Assembly: GCA_904420445.1 (NCBI GenBank) | Contig: CAJFVJ010000002.1 | Location: 62,001-126,000, forward strand | DNA length: 64,000 nt | Direction: 5' to 3' | Source of the DNA: Candidatus Adamsella avium | GTDB taxonomy: Bacteria; Cyanobacteriota; Vampirovibrionia; Gastranaerophilales; CAJFVJ01 | Part shown: piece after piece, positions 1 to 9,651 of the stretch | Position numbering within the stretch: the first letter of the stretch is position 1 | Layout of the letters: each line of letters starts with the position of its first letter | The notes under the pieces: generated by a model | Told to the model about the DNA's origin: nothing | The model's input: the letters and a program-made list of their open reading frames with translations, nothing else | Databases searched by the model: none | Translations under genes and position numbers: made by a program

Positions 1-729
1 CTGAGCAGGTGTTTCTTCCTCAGCTGTTTTAACTTTTGTCATATATTCTTTTGTTGTGATGCAGGTCCAGATTACAGCAAGCGAGAATGCTAGAGCTGCC
101 ATAACAAACTGCGTTTCAACAGAGAGCTGGTAATTAAAAACAGTCTTCATAAACCAGGCGGCTCCTGATGCGACGACAGAACCGAGCCCGATTGAAAGAC
201 TCAAGTAAGAATTAGCCAGCGCATGCTGCTCTTGAGGCATTGTATCAGGAACAAGCGCTCTATAAGGTCCTTGAGAGGCGTTTATGCAGGCATCTATAAC
301 CCAGATTAACAAAGCAGCAATCAACAATCCTCCCCAGATTGGCACATCAGAATGGACGAGTTTTCCAAGAAAATCGGCAATCTTTCCGGAGTTTGGAAAA
401 GCCCACAGTGCCAAACTGCACAGTATAGCACCTCCAAGGAGGAAAGGTTTTCTTCTTCCGAAAGGAGTAGATATGTTATCACTGATTGCACCGATAACAG
501 GCTGTACCACAAGACCTGTGAATGGTCCTGCAAGCCAAATCAGACTGAAGAGAAAAGGGGAGGCACCGAGGCTTTCAGTAACAGGTCCTGATAATAATAT
601 TCTCATCTGCCAGGCAAATTGCAGTCCAAAAAATCCTATACAAAAGTTTATCAGCTGCATGGTTGTCAGTTTTGGAAATTTGAAGCCTTTTTCTTCTGCA
701 GGATTTTGTTTGTCTGTGGTAGTGGTCAT
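1..729 (-). CDS. MFS transporter, sugar:cation symporter-like (3' end cut by window edge)
   Basis: The visible 243 residues are the N-terminal half of a multi-pass inner-membrane permease. A short polar N-terminus (MTTTTDKQNPAEE) is followed by several hydrophobic segments. The loop ending in GRRKPF and the later P-Y-R-A-L-V-P-D stretch fit the MFS subgroup containing SLC45/GPH-type sugar symporters, so sugar uptake or export with H+ or Na+ is likely; the substrate cannot be read. The ATG at 729 is chosen because AAGGAG lies seven bases upstream on the minus strand. The gene is divergent from pnp. No stop codon is seen because the gene runs off the left edge. Confidence 0.8.
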   Translation of the reverse strand, partial: MTTTTDKQNPAEEKGFKFPKLTTMQLINFCIGFFGLQFAWQMRILLSGPVTESLGASPFLFSLIWLAGPFTGLVVQPVIGAISDNISTPFGRRKPFLLGGAILCSLALWAFPNSGKIADFLGKLVHSDVPIWGGLLIAALLIWVIDACINASQGPYRALVPDTMPQEQHALANSYLSLSIGLGSVVASGAAWFMKTVFNYQLSVETQFVMAALAFSLAVIWTCITTKEYMTKVKTAEEETPAQ

Positions 730-875
730 TAATTACTCCTTCTCTAATAATATAATTAAATTATATTATAAATTTATTAAAAAATGTGCAAATACAATTT
801 TGGTGAAATAAAGCGTATTAATAGAATTATATAGGAAAAAGCGCTTAATTCAATAAAATTATTTTTATTTAATGA

Positions 876-904
876 TTGGTTATAAATGATTTTTCTTATA
901 TACT
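876..904 (+). promoter_or_regulatory. Sigma70-type promoter for pnp
   Basis: TTGGTT at 876-881 and TATACT at 899-904 are separated by 17 bases, about 30 bases before the pnp start codon. This is read from the sequence only; the transcription start is not proven. Confidence 0.55.
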
Positions 905-935
905 GTTATATGAAAGATAAAAAAGGGTATAAAAA

Positions 936-3071
936 ATGAATGAAGTAAAGAACTTTAGTTTGGAAATCGGCGGAAGAACCGTTACGATTGAAACAGGCAA
1001 GTATGCCAAAAGTGCTACGGCTTCTGTAACCGTAAGATGCGAAGATACAGTCATCCTTGTTGCAGCTACCGTCAGCGAAGAACCGAGAGTCGGGATTGAT
1101 TTCTTCCCTCTCTTGATTGATTATGAAGAAAAAATGTCATCTGTCGGTAAAATCCCCGGAGGATTTAACAGAAAAGAAGGCAAACCATCTGATAAAGCTA
1201 TTTTAATAAGCCGTTTGATAGACCGTCCTATCAGACCTCTGTTCCCGAAAGGCTACAGAAATGATGTTCAGATTGTAGCATCAACTCTCAGTTCTGATCA
1301 GGAAGTGCAGCCTGATACACTTGCCGTTTTGGGCGCTTCGGCAGCTTTGAGCCTTTCAGGCGCTCCTTTTGAAGGTCCTATCGGCGCTGTAAGAATAAGC
1401 AGACTTGACGGTGAATATATTGTCAACCCGACTTATCAGCAGGCAAACAAAAGCGATTTGGATATCGTAATTGCAGGTACTGAAGAATCAGTAATTATGG
1501 TGGAAGCCGGATGTAAATTTGTTACGGAAGATGATATTCTTCACGCTGTTGAAGTTGCTCAGGTTGAAATCAGAAAACAGGTACAGGCTCAGAAAGATTT
1601 TATGAAAGAATGCGGGGTAGAACCTCTTCAGTTCGTAAATCCTTTCAACACTCAGCCTTTAGCTGATTTCATCAAAGAAAACTGCTATGATATGGTATTT
1701 GATGCTTATCACAACTTTGATAGAGAATACAGACAGAACAAACTCAAAGAAGCAAAGGAACTTCTTGCGCAAAAACTTGAAGAGCTTCCTGAGGATAACG
1801 AAATCAAAAAACTTATCGAAGAATCTGATATTGACTTCGTTGCAGAAGAGTTCAAATATCTCGAAAAGAAAATCATGCGTGCAATGATTATTAACGAAGG
1901 TGTGAGAGCTGACGGCAGAAAATCAACCGATATCAGACCGATATGGTGTGAAGTGGGTATGCTTCCGAGAACTCACGGCTCAGCTGTGTTCACAAGAGGG
2001 CAAACACAGGTTCTTTCTGTTGCAACTCTTGCAGGACCCGGCATGGCTCAGGAACTTGACGGAATTGACCCTCAGAAAGAAAAAATGTATATGCACACAT
2101 ATGCATTCCCAGGCTTTTCCGTAGGCGAAGTAAGACCGCTGAGAGGCCCCGGAAGAAGAGAAATCGGACATGGTAACCTTGCTGAAAGAGCTATATTGCC
2201 CGCACTTCCTCCTCATGAAGAATTTGGCTATGCTATTCGTGTAACATCAGATGTTTTGGAATCAAACGGTTCAACAAGTATGGCAAGCACCTGCGGCAGC
2301 TGTCTTGCATTGATGGACGCCGGTGTCCCTCTCAAAACAATGATTGGCGGCGTTGCCATGGGCTTGATAAAAGAAGGCGATGATGTTGTTATTCTGACTG
2401 ATATTCAGGGCATCGAAGACTTCTTGGGCGATATGGATTTCAAAGTTACAGGTAATGAAGTCGGTATCACTGCTTTGCAGATGGATATGAAAATCAAAGG
2501 TATTTCAACTGAAACTTTGAGAAGAGCTCTTATGCAAGCGAAAGACGGTCGTTTGTTCATTATGAATAAAATGAGAGAAACAATCTCTGAACCGAGAGCT
2601 GATGTAAGCGAATTTGCTCCGAGAATTTATACTATGAAGGTAAACACTGATGAAATCGGAACGGTTATCGGACCCGGAGGTAAAACAATCAGAGGTATCA
2701 TCGATGCATCCGGTGCTACAATCGATATCAACGATAACGGTGAAGTTACGATTACAAGCAACGATAAAGAAGGCGCTGATATTGCAATCAAGATGATAAA
2801 AGACCTGACTTTCAAACCTGAACCGGGTATGGTAATAAAAGGTCGTGTAATCAAAATCCTTCCTATCGGTGCCATTGTTGAACTCGGCGGCGGCAAAGAC
2901 GGTATGGTTCACATATCTCAAATAGCTGACCATCGCATCAACACTGTTGATGAAGTTCTTTCTCACGGTCAAGAGGTAATCGTTAAGGTTATCAAAATTG
3001 ACGAAAAAGGAAGAACCAATCTTACGATGAAAGGTGTTTCTGAAGAAGAAAAACAACCATTCCTTCAATAG
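936..3071 (+). CDS. pnp: Polyribonucleotide nucleotidyltransferase (PNPase)
   Basis: This is a 3'-5' phosphorolytic exoribonuclease that degrades mRNA using phosphate and can also add 3' tails. At 711 residues it has the usual length. The order is RNase PH core 1, an alpha-helical linker, RNase PH core 2 (about residues 320-550), a KH domain with the GPGG loop near residue 577, and an S1 domain from about residue 628. It is a monocistronic gene with its own promoter and a strong terminator right after the stop. All domains are intact and nothing is unusual. Confidence 0.97.
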   Translation: MNEVKNFSLEIGGRTVTIETGKYAKSATASVTVRCEDTVILVAATVSEEPRVGIDFFPLLIDYEEKMSSVGKIPGGFNRKEGKPSDKAILISRLIDRPIRPLFPKGYRNDVQIVASTLSSDQEVQPDTLAVLGASAALSLSGAPFEGPIGAVRISRLDGEYIVNPTYQQANKSDLDIVIAGTEESVIMVEAGCKFVTEDDILHAVEVAQVEIRKQVQAQKDFMKECGVEPLQFVNPFNTQPLADFIKENCYDMVFDAYHNFDREYRQNKLKEAKELLAQKLEELPEDNEIKKLIEESDIDFVAEEFKYLEKKIMRAMIINEGVRADGRKSTDIRPIWCEVGMLPRTHGSAVFTRGQTQVLSVATLAGPGMAQELDGIDPQKEKMYMHTYAFPGFSVGEVRPLRGPGRREIGHGNLAERAILPALPPHEEFGYAIRVTSDVLESNGSTSMASTCGSCLALMDAGVPLKTMIGGVAMGLIKEGDDVVILTDIQGIEDFLGDMDFKVTGNEVGITALQMDMKIKGISTETLRRALMQAKDGRLFIMNKMRETISEPRADVSEFAPRIYTMKVNTDEIGTVIGPGGKTIRGIIDASGATIDINDNGEVTITSNDKEGADIAIKMIKDLTFKPEPGMVIKGRVIKILPIGAIVELGGGKDGMVHISQIADHRINTVDEVLSHGQEVIVKVIKIDEKGRTNLTMKGVSEEEKQPFLQ

Positions 3072-3086
3072 GAAATAAGTTATTTT

Positions 3087-3120
3087 AAAAAAGGCGGTGT
3101 TACTAACACCGCCTTTTTGT
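3087..3120 (+). terminator. Intrinsic terminator after pnp
   Basis: An inverted repeat (AAGGCGGTGT / ACACCGCCTT) with a tiny loop is flanked by A-runs and T-runs. It lies between the convergent stops of pnp and the DUF3326 gene and could serve both strands. Confidence 0.9.
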
Positions 3121-3125
3121 TGTAT

Positions 3126-4094
3126 TTAAAGACTTTTTAAAACATCTTTGTATGTTTCAACTTCCATAACATCAAGCCCTAGAGAAGCTGCGTTGACATC
3201 AAGAATTGTCGAATTTTCTTTTACGGCAAAGATTTTGATACCTCTTTCCGCTGCCTGCAAAACGGGTATTGACCCGAGAGAATTAAAAGGTATTATCAAA
3301 GAATTTACATCATCAATACAGTAGTCACTATCTTGTTTTTCGTCAAATGAAACTATCTGAGGAGCGTTGTTTAACCCGAGCAGGATGCAAGGAAGGAATG
3401 TAGGAGTAATGTATTCTGCTGCCGCTTTCTCGCTGACGATGCGTGTCGGGATGCTTATATCAGAAAAAGCCGGCGCATGTGCACATGGAAGTTTCAGCTC
3501 CCTGCTTATGATATGAGATATAATCCCCTCTACACCGCCTACAGGGTCAACACCGTCTGCATTTTCGTAGGATTCATCATCAGAGTTGTCAAACAAACAG
3601 ACAACACCGAGAGCTTGAGCTCCTTTGTTTTTTAAATTATTTCCGGCGTTGATTAAAGTGTCCGCATTTTGGACGGTGCCTGAAGATATTCCGTTTTCGT
3701 TGATAAAAAATTCAACGCCTGCCGGTTCTTCTGTTATTTCATAATCAAAGATGTCAATTCCATAGACTGTTTTGACCGCATTAATCGTGTTTATATGTAT
3801 GTTCAGGACATATTCTGGAATTGATTTATCGAAGATTACACCTATTTTGTTATTTTTTGATTCTCTCAGGGCAATGTTACCTTTGAAAAATTCATCGATG
3901 ATATAACCCTCAGTATAGAGCATATTATCATCTATACCAGAGAAAACGGCAGCGTTGACAACATTCGGGTTTACTATCAGCTTGCCGATTTTTGAGAACA
4001 TGCGTGCTGCTCCTGAGGCATCGCCTGCGTAGCCGCCAATTGATGCGCCAACTCCAGTTGGAACAATGAATACATTCAAAGGAGATTTTTTCAT
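3126..4094 (-). CDS. DUF3326 family protein
   Basis: A 322-residue soluble protein matching DUF3326, a family of unknown function found mainly in cyanobacteria and plants. The N-terminus has a glycine-rich segment (PTGVGASIGGYAGDA), and the middle contains DGVDPVGGVEG and the C-terminal half ILLGLNNAPQIV, motifs I associate with the family. It is the last gene of the rph-hisS-tilS-hpt run and overlaps hpt by four bases (ATGA type), so it is translationally coupled to it. The coupling hints at a nucleotide or tRNA-linked role, but no function is established. Family recognition is from memory of motifs. Confidence 0.75.
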   Translation of the reverse strand: MKKSPLNVFIVPTGVGASIGGYAGDASGAARMFSKIGKLIVNPNVVNAAVFSGIDDNMLYTEGYIIDEFFKGNIALRESKNNKIGVIFDKSIPEYVLNIHINTINAVKTVYGIDIFDYEITEEPAGVEFFINENGISSGTVQNADTLINAGNNLKNKGAQALGVVCLFDNSDDESYENADGVDPVGGVEGIISHIISRELKLPCAHAPAFSDISIPTRIVSEKAAAEYITPTFLPCILLGLNNAPQIVSFDEKQDSDYCIDDVNSLIIPFNSLGSIPVLQAAERGIKIFAVKENSTILDVNAASLGLDVMEVETYKDVLKSL

Positions 4095-4636
4095 TGAGGG
4101 AAATATCCTATATAAGGAAGGTTTCTGTAGTATCCCATATAATCAAGCCCGTAGCCGACTACAAATTTGTTGTCGATTTCAAAACCGTAGTAGTCAACTT
4201 TGATGTCATGAACTCTTGCACATTTTTTGTTGAGGAGGGCAACAAGTTTCAGCATCTTTGGCTGGAAATGCATCTGGATATAATCAAGCAAAAATTTTGC
4301 GGTAAGTCCTGTATCAACAATATCTTCAACAACAAGGACGTTTTTTGAATTCAGGTTAGGCAGCGCCATTGATACTGATTTAACTTCTCCTGATGAAGAT
4401 TGTGAGTTTCCGTAGCTTTCGAGTTTTATGAATTCAAAATGGGTTTCTTTATCGATATGTTTGATTAAGTCGCAGGCGAATAAAACAGCGCCTTTTAACA
4501 CACAGATTACGCACATCGGCTCATCAGAAGGGTAGTCTGCATTAATCTGTTCTGCTATTTCTGCTATACGTTTCTGGATTGCTTCTTCTGAGAAAAGCTC
4601 TACCAGATCTTCTTTTTTTCTGTCAAGAACTATCAT
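4091..4636 (-). CDS. hpt: Hypoxanthine phosphoribosyltransferase
   Basis: Purine salvage enzyme transferring the phosphoribosyl group of PRPP to hypoxanthine or guanine. It is 181 residues, normal for the family. The PRPP-binding motif is VLVVEDIVDTGLT (about residues 99-111), preceded by the KLESYG flexible loop and followed by the KxVVGYGLDY purine-recognition region. The start has a GAGGT ribosome site. It sits 10 bases after tilS, the widespread tilS-hpt pairing, and overlaps the downstream DUF3326 gene. Confidence 0.95.
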   Translation of the reverse strand: MIVLDRKKEDLVELFSEEAIQKRIAEIAEQINADYPSDEPMCVICVLKGAVLFACDLIKHIDKETHFEFIKLESYGNSQSSSGEVKSVSMALPNLNSKNVLVVEDIVDTGLTAKFLLDYIQMHFQPKMLKLVALLNKKCARVHDIKVDYYGFEIDNKFVVGYGLDYMGYYRNLPYIGYFPQ

Positions 4637-4646
4637 TATGAATACC

Positions 4647-5993
4647 TCACTTTATTTCGATAATATGTGTCGGATGTCCATCAACTCTTAGTTTCTCACT
4701 TATGCCGACACCTATGACCCATAGAACTTCATCTCCATAAGCAAGAAGCGGAATGGTATCTCTTTTGTAGCGTGGAATGGCTTTGTTGATGAAATATTTT
4801 TTCAGTTTCATTTTTCCTTCCATTCCGAACGGCTGTATGATGTCACCCGGATTGCGTGTTCTTAAAACAAGAGGAAAATGCAACTTGCTCATATCAGCAA
4901 GAACTGTGTTTTCTGTTTCTTTGGGGTAATTTGAAACAGAATCTCCTTCAAATTTTGAAATTTTGATTGTCTTATTCAAAAATTGGATATAAGTTTCCTG
5001 ATTTTCATAGATTTCTAAATCTTCATCAACGAAAAAGTCCTGACAGGCACTTAAAAATTTTATGTGGTCACCGGAGACAAAAAGCCACATTCCATCAGCT
5101 ATGGAAAATTTTTTCCCTGCTTTGATTAAAGAGTTTTCTTTGATTTTATCTAAGATGATATTTATTTTTTCAAAGTCATATTCGATTGATTTTTCTGTCA
5201 GAAATTTTCTGATGACAACACGCTTTAGACCGTCTTTCAGGCTCATAAAGTCTTTTGTTGAAACACCCGTTTCGAAGTTGAAATCAGGTGTTATATCAGC
5301 AACTATCTCTTCATAATCTTCTGCTATTTTCCCGAGTTGAGCGAGGGCTGTTTCTACGTTTTTATTTATTTTCTTGAGCTGGGAGATAATATCAATTCTG
5401 ATTTTGTTCCTCATATATTTTTTGTCGTAGTTGCTCGAGTCGTTGCAGGCATCGAGGGCATTTCCTAGGCAATAGAATATGGTGTCTTCTCTTTCGACTT
5501 CAAGCATCGGGCGATAAACGCAGAATGACCCCATATCTCTTTTGGGTGCAATGCCTGCAATCCCTTTTACTCCCGTTCCTTTGATTATTCTATAAAGAAT
5601 TGTTTCTGCATTGTCTGTCTTTGTGTGTGCAGTGAAAAGGACTTTTGCATTGTATTGTTCGGCTGCTTTTTTGAAGAACCAGTATCTGTATTCTCTTGCG
5701 ACTGTTTCTGTTTTCGGGATTTCATCAGTCAGAGTTTCTGTGTAAAATTCAATGTCATTCTTCTCACAGAACTCTCTTGCCCGCTCCTGTTCTGAGAAAG
5801 ATTCTTCTCCTCTCCAGTTATGGTTTAGGTGAGCTGCAATTAATCTAATTGAATATTGTTTTGCTATTTTTTTGAGAACATGCAGAAGGCAAAGAGAGTC
5901 ATAACCGCATGAAAAACCGACAACCCAGATTGACCCCGGTTCAAGCAGGTTATATTCTTCCAAAAAATCCAGCGTTTTAGTTTCTATGCCCAT
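4647..5993 (-). CDS. tilS: tRNA(Ile)-lysidine synthase
   Basis: Attaches lysine to C34 of the CAU-anticodon tRNA-Ile using ATP, switching its reading from AUG to AUA. The protein is 448 residues with an N-terminal PP-loop ATPase domain, a helical linker and a C-terminal TilS-type domain (VLRTRNPGDIIQPFG, then KLKKYFINKAIPRYKRD). The PP-loop near residue 28 reads S-C-G-Y-D-S instead of the usual S-G-G-x-D-S. The start is 8 bases after hisS without a clear ribosome site, suggesting coupling. It is essential in most bacteria, so the altered loop is probably functional. Confidence 0.93.
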   Translation of the reverse strand: MGIETKTLDFLEEYNLLEPGSIWVVGFSCGYDSLCLLHVLKKIAKQYSIRLIAAHLNHNWRGEESFSEQERAREFCEKNDIEFYTETLTDEIPKTETVAREYRYWFFKKAAEQYNAKVLFTAHTKTDNAETILYRIIKGTGVKGIAGIAPKRDMGSFCVYRPMLEVEREDTIFYCLGNALDACNDSSNYDKKYMRNKIRIDIISQLKKINKNVETALAQLGKIAEDYEEIVADITPDFNFETGVSTKDFMSLKDGLKRVVIRKFLTEKSIEYDFEKINIILDKIKENSLIKAGKKFSIADGMWLFVSGDHIKFLSACQDFFVDEDLEIYENQETYIQFLNKTIKISKFEGDSVSNYPKETENTVLADMSKLHFPLVLRTRNPGDIIQPFGMEGKMKLKKYFINKAIPRYKRDTIPLLAYGDEVLWVIGVGISEKLRVDGHPTHIIEIK

Positions 5994-6001
5994 GGTTTTT
6001 A

Positions 6002-7243
6002 TTATACTTGATTTAAGAAATTAAGCATATCATCACGTTTGATTATTTTTTGCTCTGTTGTTGAAAGATTTTTTACAGTTACTGTTGAGTTGTTTATTTC
6101 ATCTTCGCCGAGGACAAAAGCATATTTTGCATTCAGTTTGGAGGCTTTTTCGAATTGTTTTTTGAAATTTTTGCAGTTCATATCAAAATCTGATTTGAAA
6201 CCATGTTCTCTAAGATACTGAGCAAGCAGGAAAGCTTCTTTTGCTGAACTTGATACAACAAAAACATCGAGATAATCTTTTACATCGTAGTTTATCAAAG
6301 AAAGAAGACGTTCCATTCCCATTGCCCAGCCGACAGAATAAGTCGGCTGACCGCCTAGAAGCTCTGTAAGTGCGTCATATCTTCCGCCGCCGCATACCGC
6401 ATTTTGAGAACCGAGAGAGTTTGATTTTATTTCGAAAACAGTTCTGTTGTAATAGTCAAGACCTCTTACGAGCAATTTGTTGATACTATATTTTACTCCC
6501 ATCGCATCGAGGTATTCTTTCAGTTTTTCGAAGTGGTCAGAACACTCTTCGCATATAAAATCAGAGTTGATTACGTCCTGTATCTCTTTATCTGCAAGCA
6601 GCTCCTGACATTGTGGCACTTTGCAGTCAAGAATTCTTAGAGGATTTTTATCAAGACGGCTCCGGCAGTTTTCGCAGAATTGGTCTATATTTTTTGAGAT
6701 TACTTCTTTCAGTCTGTCACGGTAAGCTGTTCTGCACTTCGGGCAGCCGAGGGAATTTATTTCAAGAGATAAGTCAGGCAAACCGAGTTTTTTGAGGTAT
6801 TCGATAGCCATAGCTATTGCTTCTGCATCGGCAATAGGTCCTTCGATGCCGAATAACTCAAGTCCTACCTGATGGAATTGTCTTTGACGTCCTGCCTGAG
6901 GTCTTTCATAGCGGAACATCGGACCGTGGTACCAGAGTTTTACGGGAGCTGAAAGACGGTGCATACCGTTTTCAATAAAGGCTCTTACTACTCCTGCCGT
7001 ATTTTCAGGACGCAGGGTGATGCTTCTTTCTTTTTGTATAAAAGTGTACATCTCTTTGTTGACGATATCTGTAGTTGTTCCGACTCCTCTTGAGAAGAGT
7101 TCCGTAGCTTCAAAAATAGGGGTTCTGATTTCCTGATAGTTGGCATTTGAGAAGACTTCTTTTGCTGTTTCTTCCATAAACTGCCATTTCTGCGAGTCGC
7201 CCGGTAATATATCCTTTGTTCCTTTTTGAGCCTGTATAGTCAT
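6002..7243 (-). CDS. hisS: Histidyl-tRNA synthetase
   Basis: A class II aminoacyl-tRNA synthetase charging tRNA-His. It has 413 residues, with motif 2 (RYERPQAGRQRQFHQ), the histidine loop LVRGLDYYNRT, motif 3 (GWAMGMERL) and a C-terminal anticodon-binding domain. A cysteine-bearing insert (CPKCRTAYR, then CENCRSRL) is common in bacterial HisRS. AGGAG lies six bases before the ATG. It is second in the rph-hisS-tilS-hpt-DUF3326 operon, 24 bases after rph. Confidence 0.97.
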   Translation of the reverse strand: MTIQAQKGTKDILPGDSQKWQFMEETAKEVFSNANYQEIRTPIFEATELFSRGVGTTTDIVNKEMYTFIQKERSITLRPENTAGVVRAFIENGMHRLSAPVKLWYHGPMFRYERPQAGRQRQFHQVGLELFGIEGPIADAEAIAMAIEYLKKLGLPDLSLEINSLGCPKCRTAYRDRLKEVISKNIDQFCENCRSRLDKNPLRILDCKVPQCQELLADKEIQDVINSDFICEECSDHFEKLKEYLDAMGVKYSINKLLVRGLDYYNRTVFEIKSNSLGSQNAVCGGGRYDALTELLGGQPTYSVGWAMGMERLLSLINYDVKDYLDVFVVSSSAKEAFLLAQYLREHGFKSDFDMNCKNFKKQFEKASKLNAKYAFVLGEDEINNSTVTVKNLSTTEQKIIKRDDMLNFLNQV

Positions 7244-7267
7244 ATTTTTCTCCTGAAATTAATCTTT

Positions 7268-7978
7268 TTATTCTGCCAGTGCCTGCTTTTGCATTTCAAT
7301 TATATCAAAAATAGCTTTTTTGCCTGTATGCAGAAGCTCTATCAACTGTTGTTCGCTGAAGGGATTTCCCTCTGCCGTTGTTTGAAATTCGACGATTTTT
7401 CCTGATGCGGTCATAACAATGTTTGCATCAACATCTGCAATTGAATCTTCAGAATATTCCAAATCAAGAAGAATTTGATTGTCGAGAATTCCTGCGCTGA
7501 TTGCTGCTACTGGTTCTATTATCGGGTTTTCTTTCAGCAACCCTTCGTCCATAAGCTTTTTCACGGCATCGCATAAAGCAACGAAACCGCCTGATATGCT
7601 TGCTGTTCTCGTTCCTCCGTCAGCTTGTATTACATCGGCGTCAATCGTAATTGTTCGTTCCCCGAGTTTTTCGAGGTCTATGCAGGCCCGGAGGCTTCTT
7701 CCGATGAGGCGTTGAATTTCCTGTGTGCGTCCTGAAACAGGGTTGTTCCCTCTTTCTCTTCTGACTCTTGTATTTGTTGAAGATGGAAGAAGAGAGTATT
7801 CTGCCGTGACCCATCCTGATGGGGTGTCCATCCATTTTGGTGATTTTTCATCGACTGTTGCAGTCACAATAACCTTTGTATCACCGCATTCGACAAGAAC
7901 AGAACCTGAAGCGTGTTTTGTGAAATGGCGGGTAAATTTTATTTTTCTCAGCTCATCGTTTTTTCGATTTACTCTCAT
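7268..7978 (-). CDS. rph: Ribonuclease PH
   Basis: A phosphorolytic 3' exonuclease that trims tRNA precursors. Its 236 residues are full length; RGNNPVSGRTQEIQRLIGRSLR and the tract IDADVIQADGGTRTASI are family signatures, including the phosphate-binding arginines. It is the first gene of the minus-strand RNA/nucleotide operon and is divergent from metG, whose start lies 95 bases away, so the two promoters must share that gap. Confidence 0.96.
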   Translation of the reverse strand: MRVNRKNDELRKIKFTRHFTKHASGSVLVECGDTKVIVTATVDEKSPKWMDTPSGWVTAEYSLLPSSTNTRVRRERGNNPVSGRTQEIQRLIGRSLRACIDLEKLGERTITIDADVIQADGGTRTASISGGFVALCDAVKKLMDEGLLKENPIIEPVAAISAGILDNQILLDLEYSEDSIADVDANIVMTASGKIVEFQTTAEGNPFSEQQLIELLHTGKKAIFDIIEMQKQALAE

Positions 7979-8072
7979 ATATTTATTGCCTTTCTGCTTA
8001 TTTTTTTATACTCTAAAGTATATAACAAACATTGTTTTTTTATAAAAAATTTCTAAAGAAAAGAGGGTTCTT

Positions 8073-9650
8073 ATGAGCGGTAAAACTTTTTATATAACAA
8101 CAGCTATTGACTATGTAAACGGAAAACCTCACATCGGGCATGTCTACGAAAAGATTGCATCTGATGTTATTGCAAGACATTTCAAACAACGAGGCGATGA
8201 TGTTTATTTCCTTACGGGTTCTGATGAACACGGCATCAAAATCCAGAAGACCGCTCAGAAAAACAATATGTCACCGAAAGAATTTTGTGACAGCAACGTT
8301 GTTGATTTTCAGGCACTGGCACAGGATTTGAATCTGGATTACAACAAATATATAAGAACAACCGATGACTACCATGAGAAAGCTGTTCAGAAAATATTTC
8401 AAAAGCTTCTTGAGAAGGGAGATATCTATAAGGCGTCTTATACGGGTTTGTATTGCAGCGGATGCGAGTGTTTCCTTGCTCAAAAAGATTTGACAGAAGA
8501 CGGATTATGCCCGGATCATATGGCAAAGCCGCAGGAAGTTAAGGAAGAAAACTATTTCTTCAGACTTTCAAAATATAAACAGCAAATAATTGACCATATC
8601 AACGCAAATCCTGATTTTATACTGCCGTCTTATAGAAAAAATGAAATATTGAACCAGCTTGAGAACATTCAGGACATCAGTGTTTCACGTCCGAAAACAT
8701 CAGTAAGCTGGGGGATAGAAGTCCCGGGAGATAAAGAGCAGGTAATTTATGTGTGGATTGACGCTCTTTCTAACTATATTACGGCGTTAGGATATGAGAG
8801 CGAAGATGACTCGCTGTTCAAAAAATACTGGCCTGCAAACTGCCAGATGATAGGGAAGGATATTCTCAAATTCCATTCAATATACTGGATAGGGCTTCTT
8901 CTTGCGCTCGGTGTAGAACTTCCGAAGACGATATTTGCACATGGCTGGATTACGATTGATGAGAAGAAGATGAGCAAATCTTTAGGCAATGTAATCAGTC
9001 ATAAGAGCATACTTGAACAGTACCATCTTGAGAGTCCTGATGCTTTGAGATATTTTCTTATGACAACAACTTCTTTCGGGCGTGATGGGAATTATAGCGA
9101 TGAAGATTTCAAAAGCAAGGTGAACGCTGATTTGGCAAATAATACGGGGAATCTTCTCAATCGTTCTTTGAGCATGCTGCTCAAATACTTTGAAGGGGAG
9201 ATAAAACAGGAATTTGTTAACGATGATGCTAAAGAACTCGTTGATGCCACTCTTAGAGCAAAGAAGAAAGTCGTTGAGAATTTTGATTCTTATATGATTA
9301 CAGAGGCGATAGACGAGGTTATTTCTTTAGTTAACCTTACAAATAAATATGTAAACGAAACAGCTCCATGGTCGCTTGCGAAGGATGAAAACACTCTTAT
9401 TGCCTGCGCAAAAGTTTTGTATAACGTAGCGGAAGTTATGTATCATGTCGCTGTGTTGATGTATCCTGTGATACCTGATATTTCTCAAAAAATACTTTCT
9501 CAACTCGGAGAAGAGAAAAACATTGCTGATATAAAACTCGATGATTTGAAATGGGGAATGATAGAGCCTAAGAAAATTATTGATAAAGCTTCTTTGACTC
9601 CAGTATTTTTGAGAATAGACTCAGAACTTGCAGGCGATAAGAAGAAATAA
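8073..9650 (+). CDS. metG: Methionyl-tRNA synthetase
   Basis: A class I synthetase charging initiator and elongator tRNA-Met. It is 525 residues, so it lacks the C-terminal tRNA-binding (Trbp111-like) domain found in longer MetRS proteins. The HIGH motif (KPHIGHVYEK) is near residue 20, the zinc-knuckle region reads CSGCECFL...CPDHM, and the KMSKS motif is KKMSKSLGN. The start is preceded by AAGAGG. The stop is one base from the tatD ATG, so the two form a coupled pair, a common arrangement. Confidence 0.97.
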   Translation: MSGKTFYITTAIDYVNGKPHIGHVYEKIASDVIARHFKQRGDDVYFLTGSDEHGIKIQKTAQKNNMSPKEFCDSNVVDFQALAQDLNLDYNKYIRTTDDYHEKAVQKIFQKLLEKGDIYKASYTGLYCSGCECFLAQKDLTEDGLCPDHMAKPQEVKEENYFFRLSKYKQQIIDHINANPDFILPSYRKNEILNQLENIQDISVSRPKTSVSWGIEVPGDKEQVIYVWIDALSNYITALGYESEDDSLFKKYWPANCQMIGKDILKFHSIYWIGLLLALGVELPKTIFAHGWITIDEKKMSKSLGNVISHKSILEQYHLESPDALRYFLMTTTSFGRDGNYSDEDFKSKVNADLANNTGNLLNRSLSMLLKYFEGEIKQEFVNDDAKELVDATLRAKKKVVENFDSYMITEAIDEVISLVNLTNKYVNETAPWSLAKDENTLIACAKVLYNVAEVMYHVAVLMYPVIPDISQKILSQLGEEKNIADIKLDDLKWGMIEPKKIIDKASLTPVFLRIDSELAGDKKK

Positions 9651-9651
9651 G

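Noticed and set aside
284-811. Open frame of 175 codons on the plus strand
   Set aside because: It lies antisense to the MFS transporter gene, has no ribosome site and no family signal; the minus-strand frame has clear MFS motifs and a good start.
2505-3068. 187-codon minus-strand open frame inside pnp
   Set aside because: Antisense shadow of the well-conserved KH and S1 region of PNPase.
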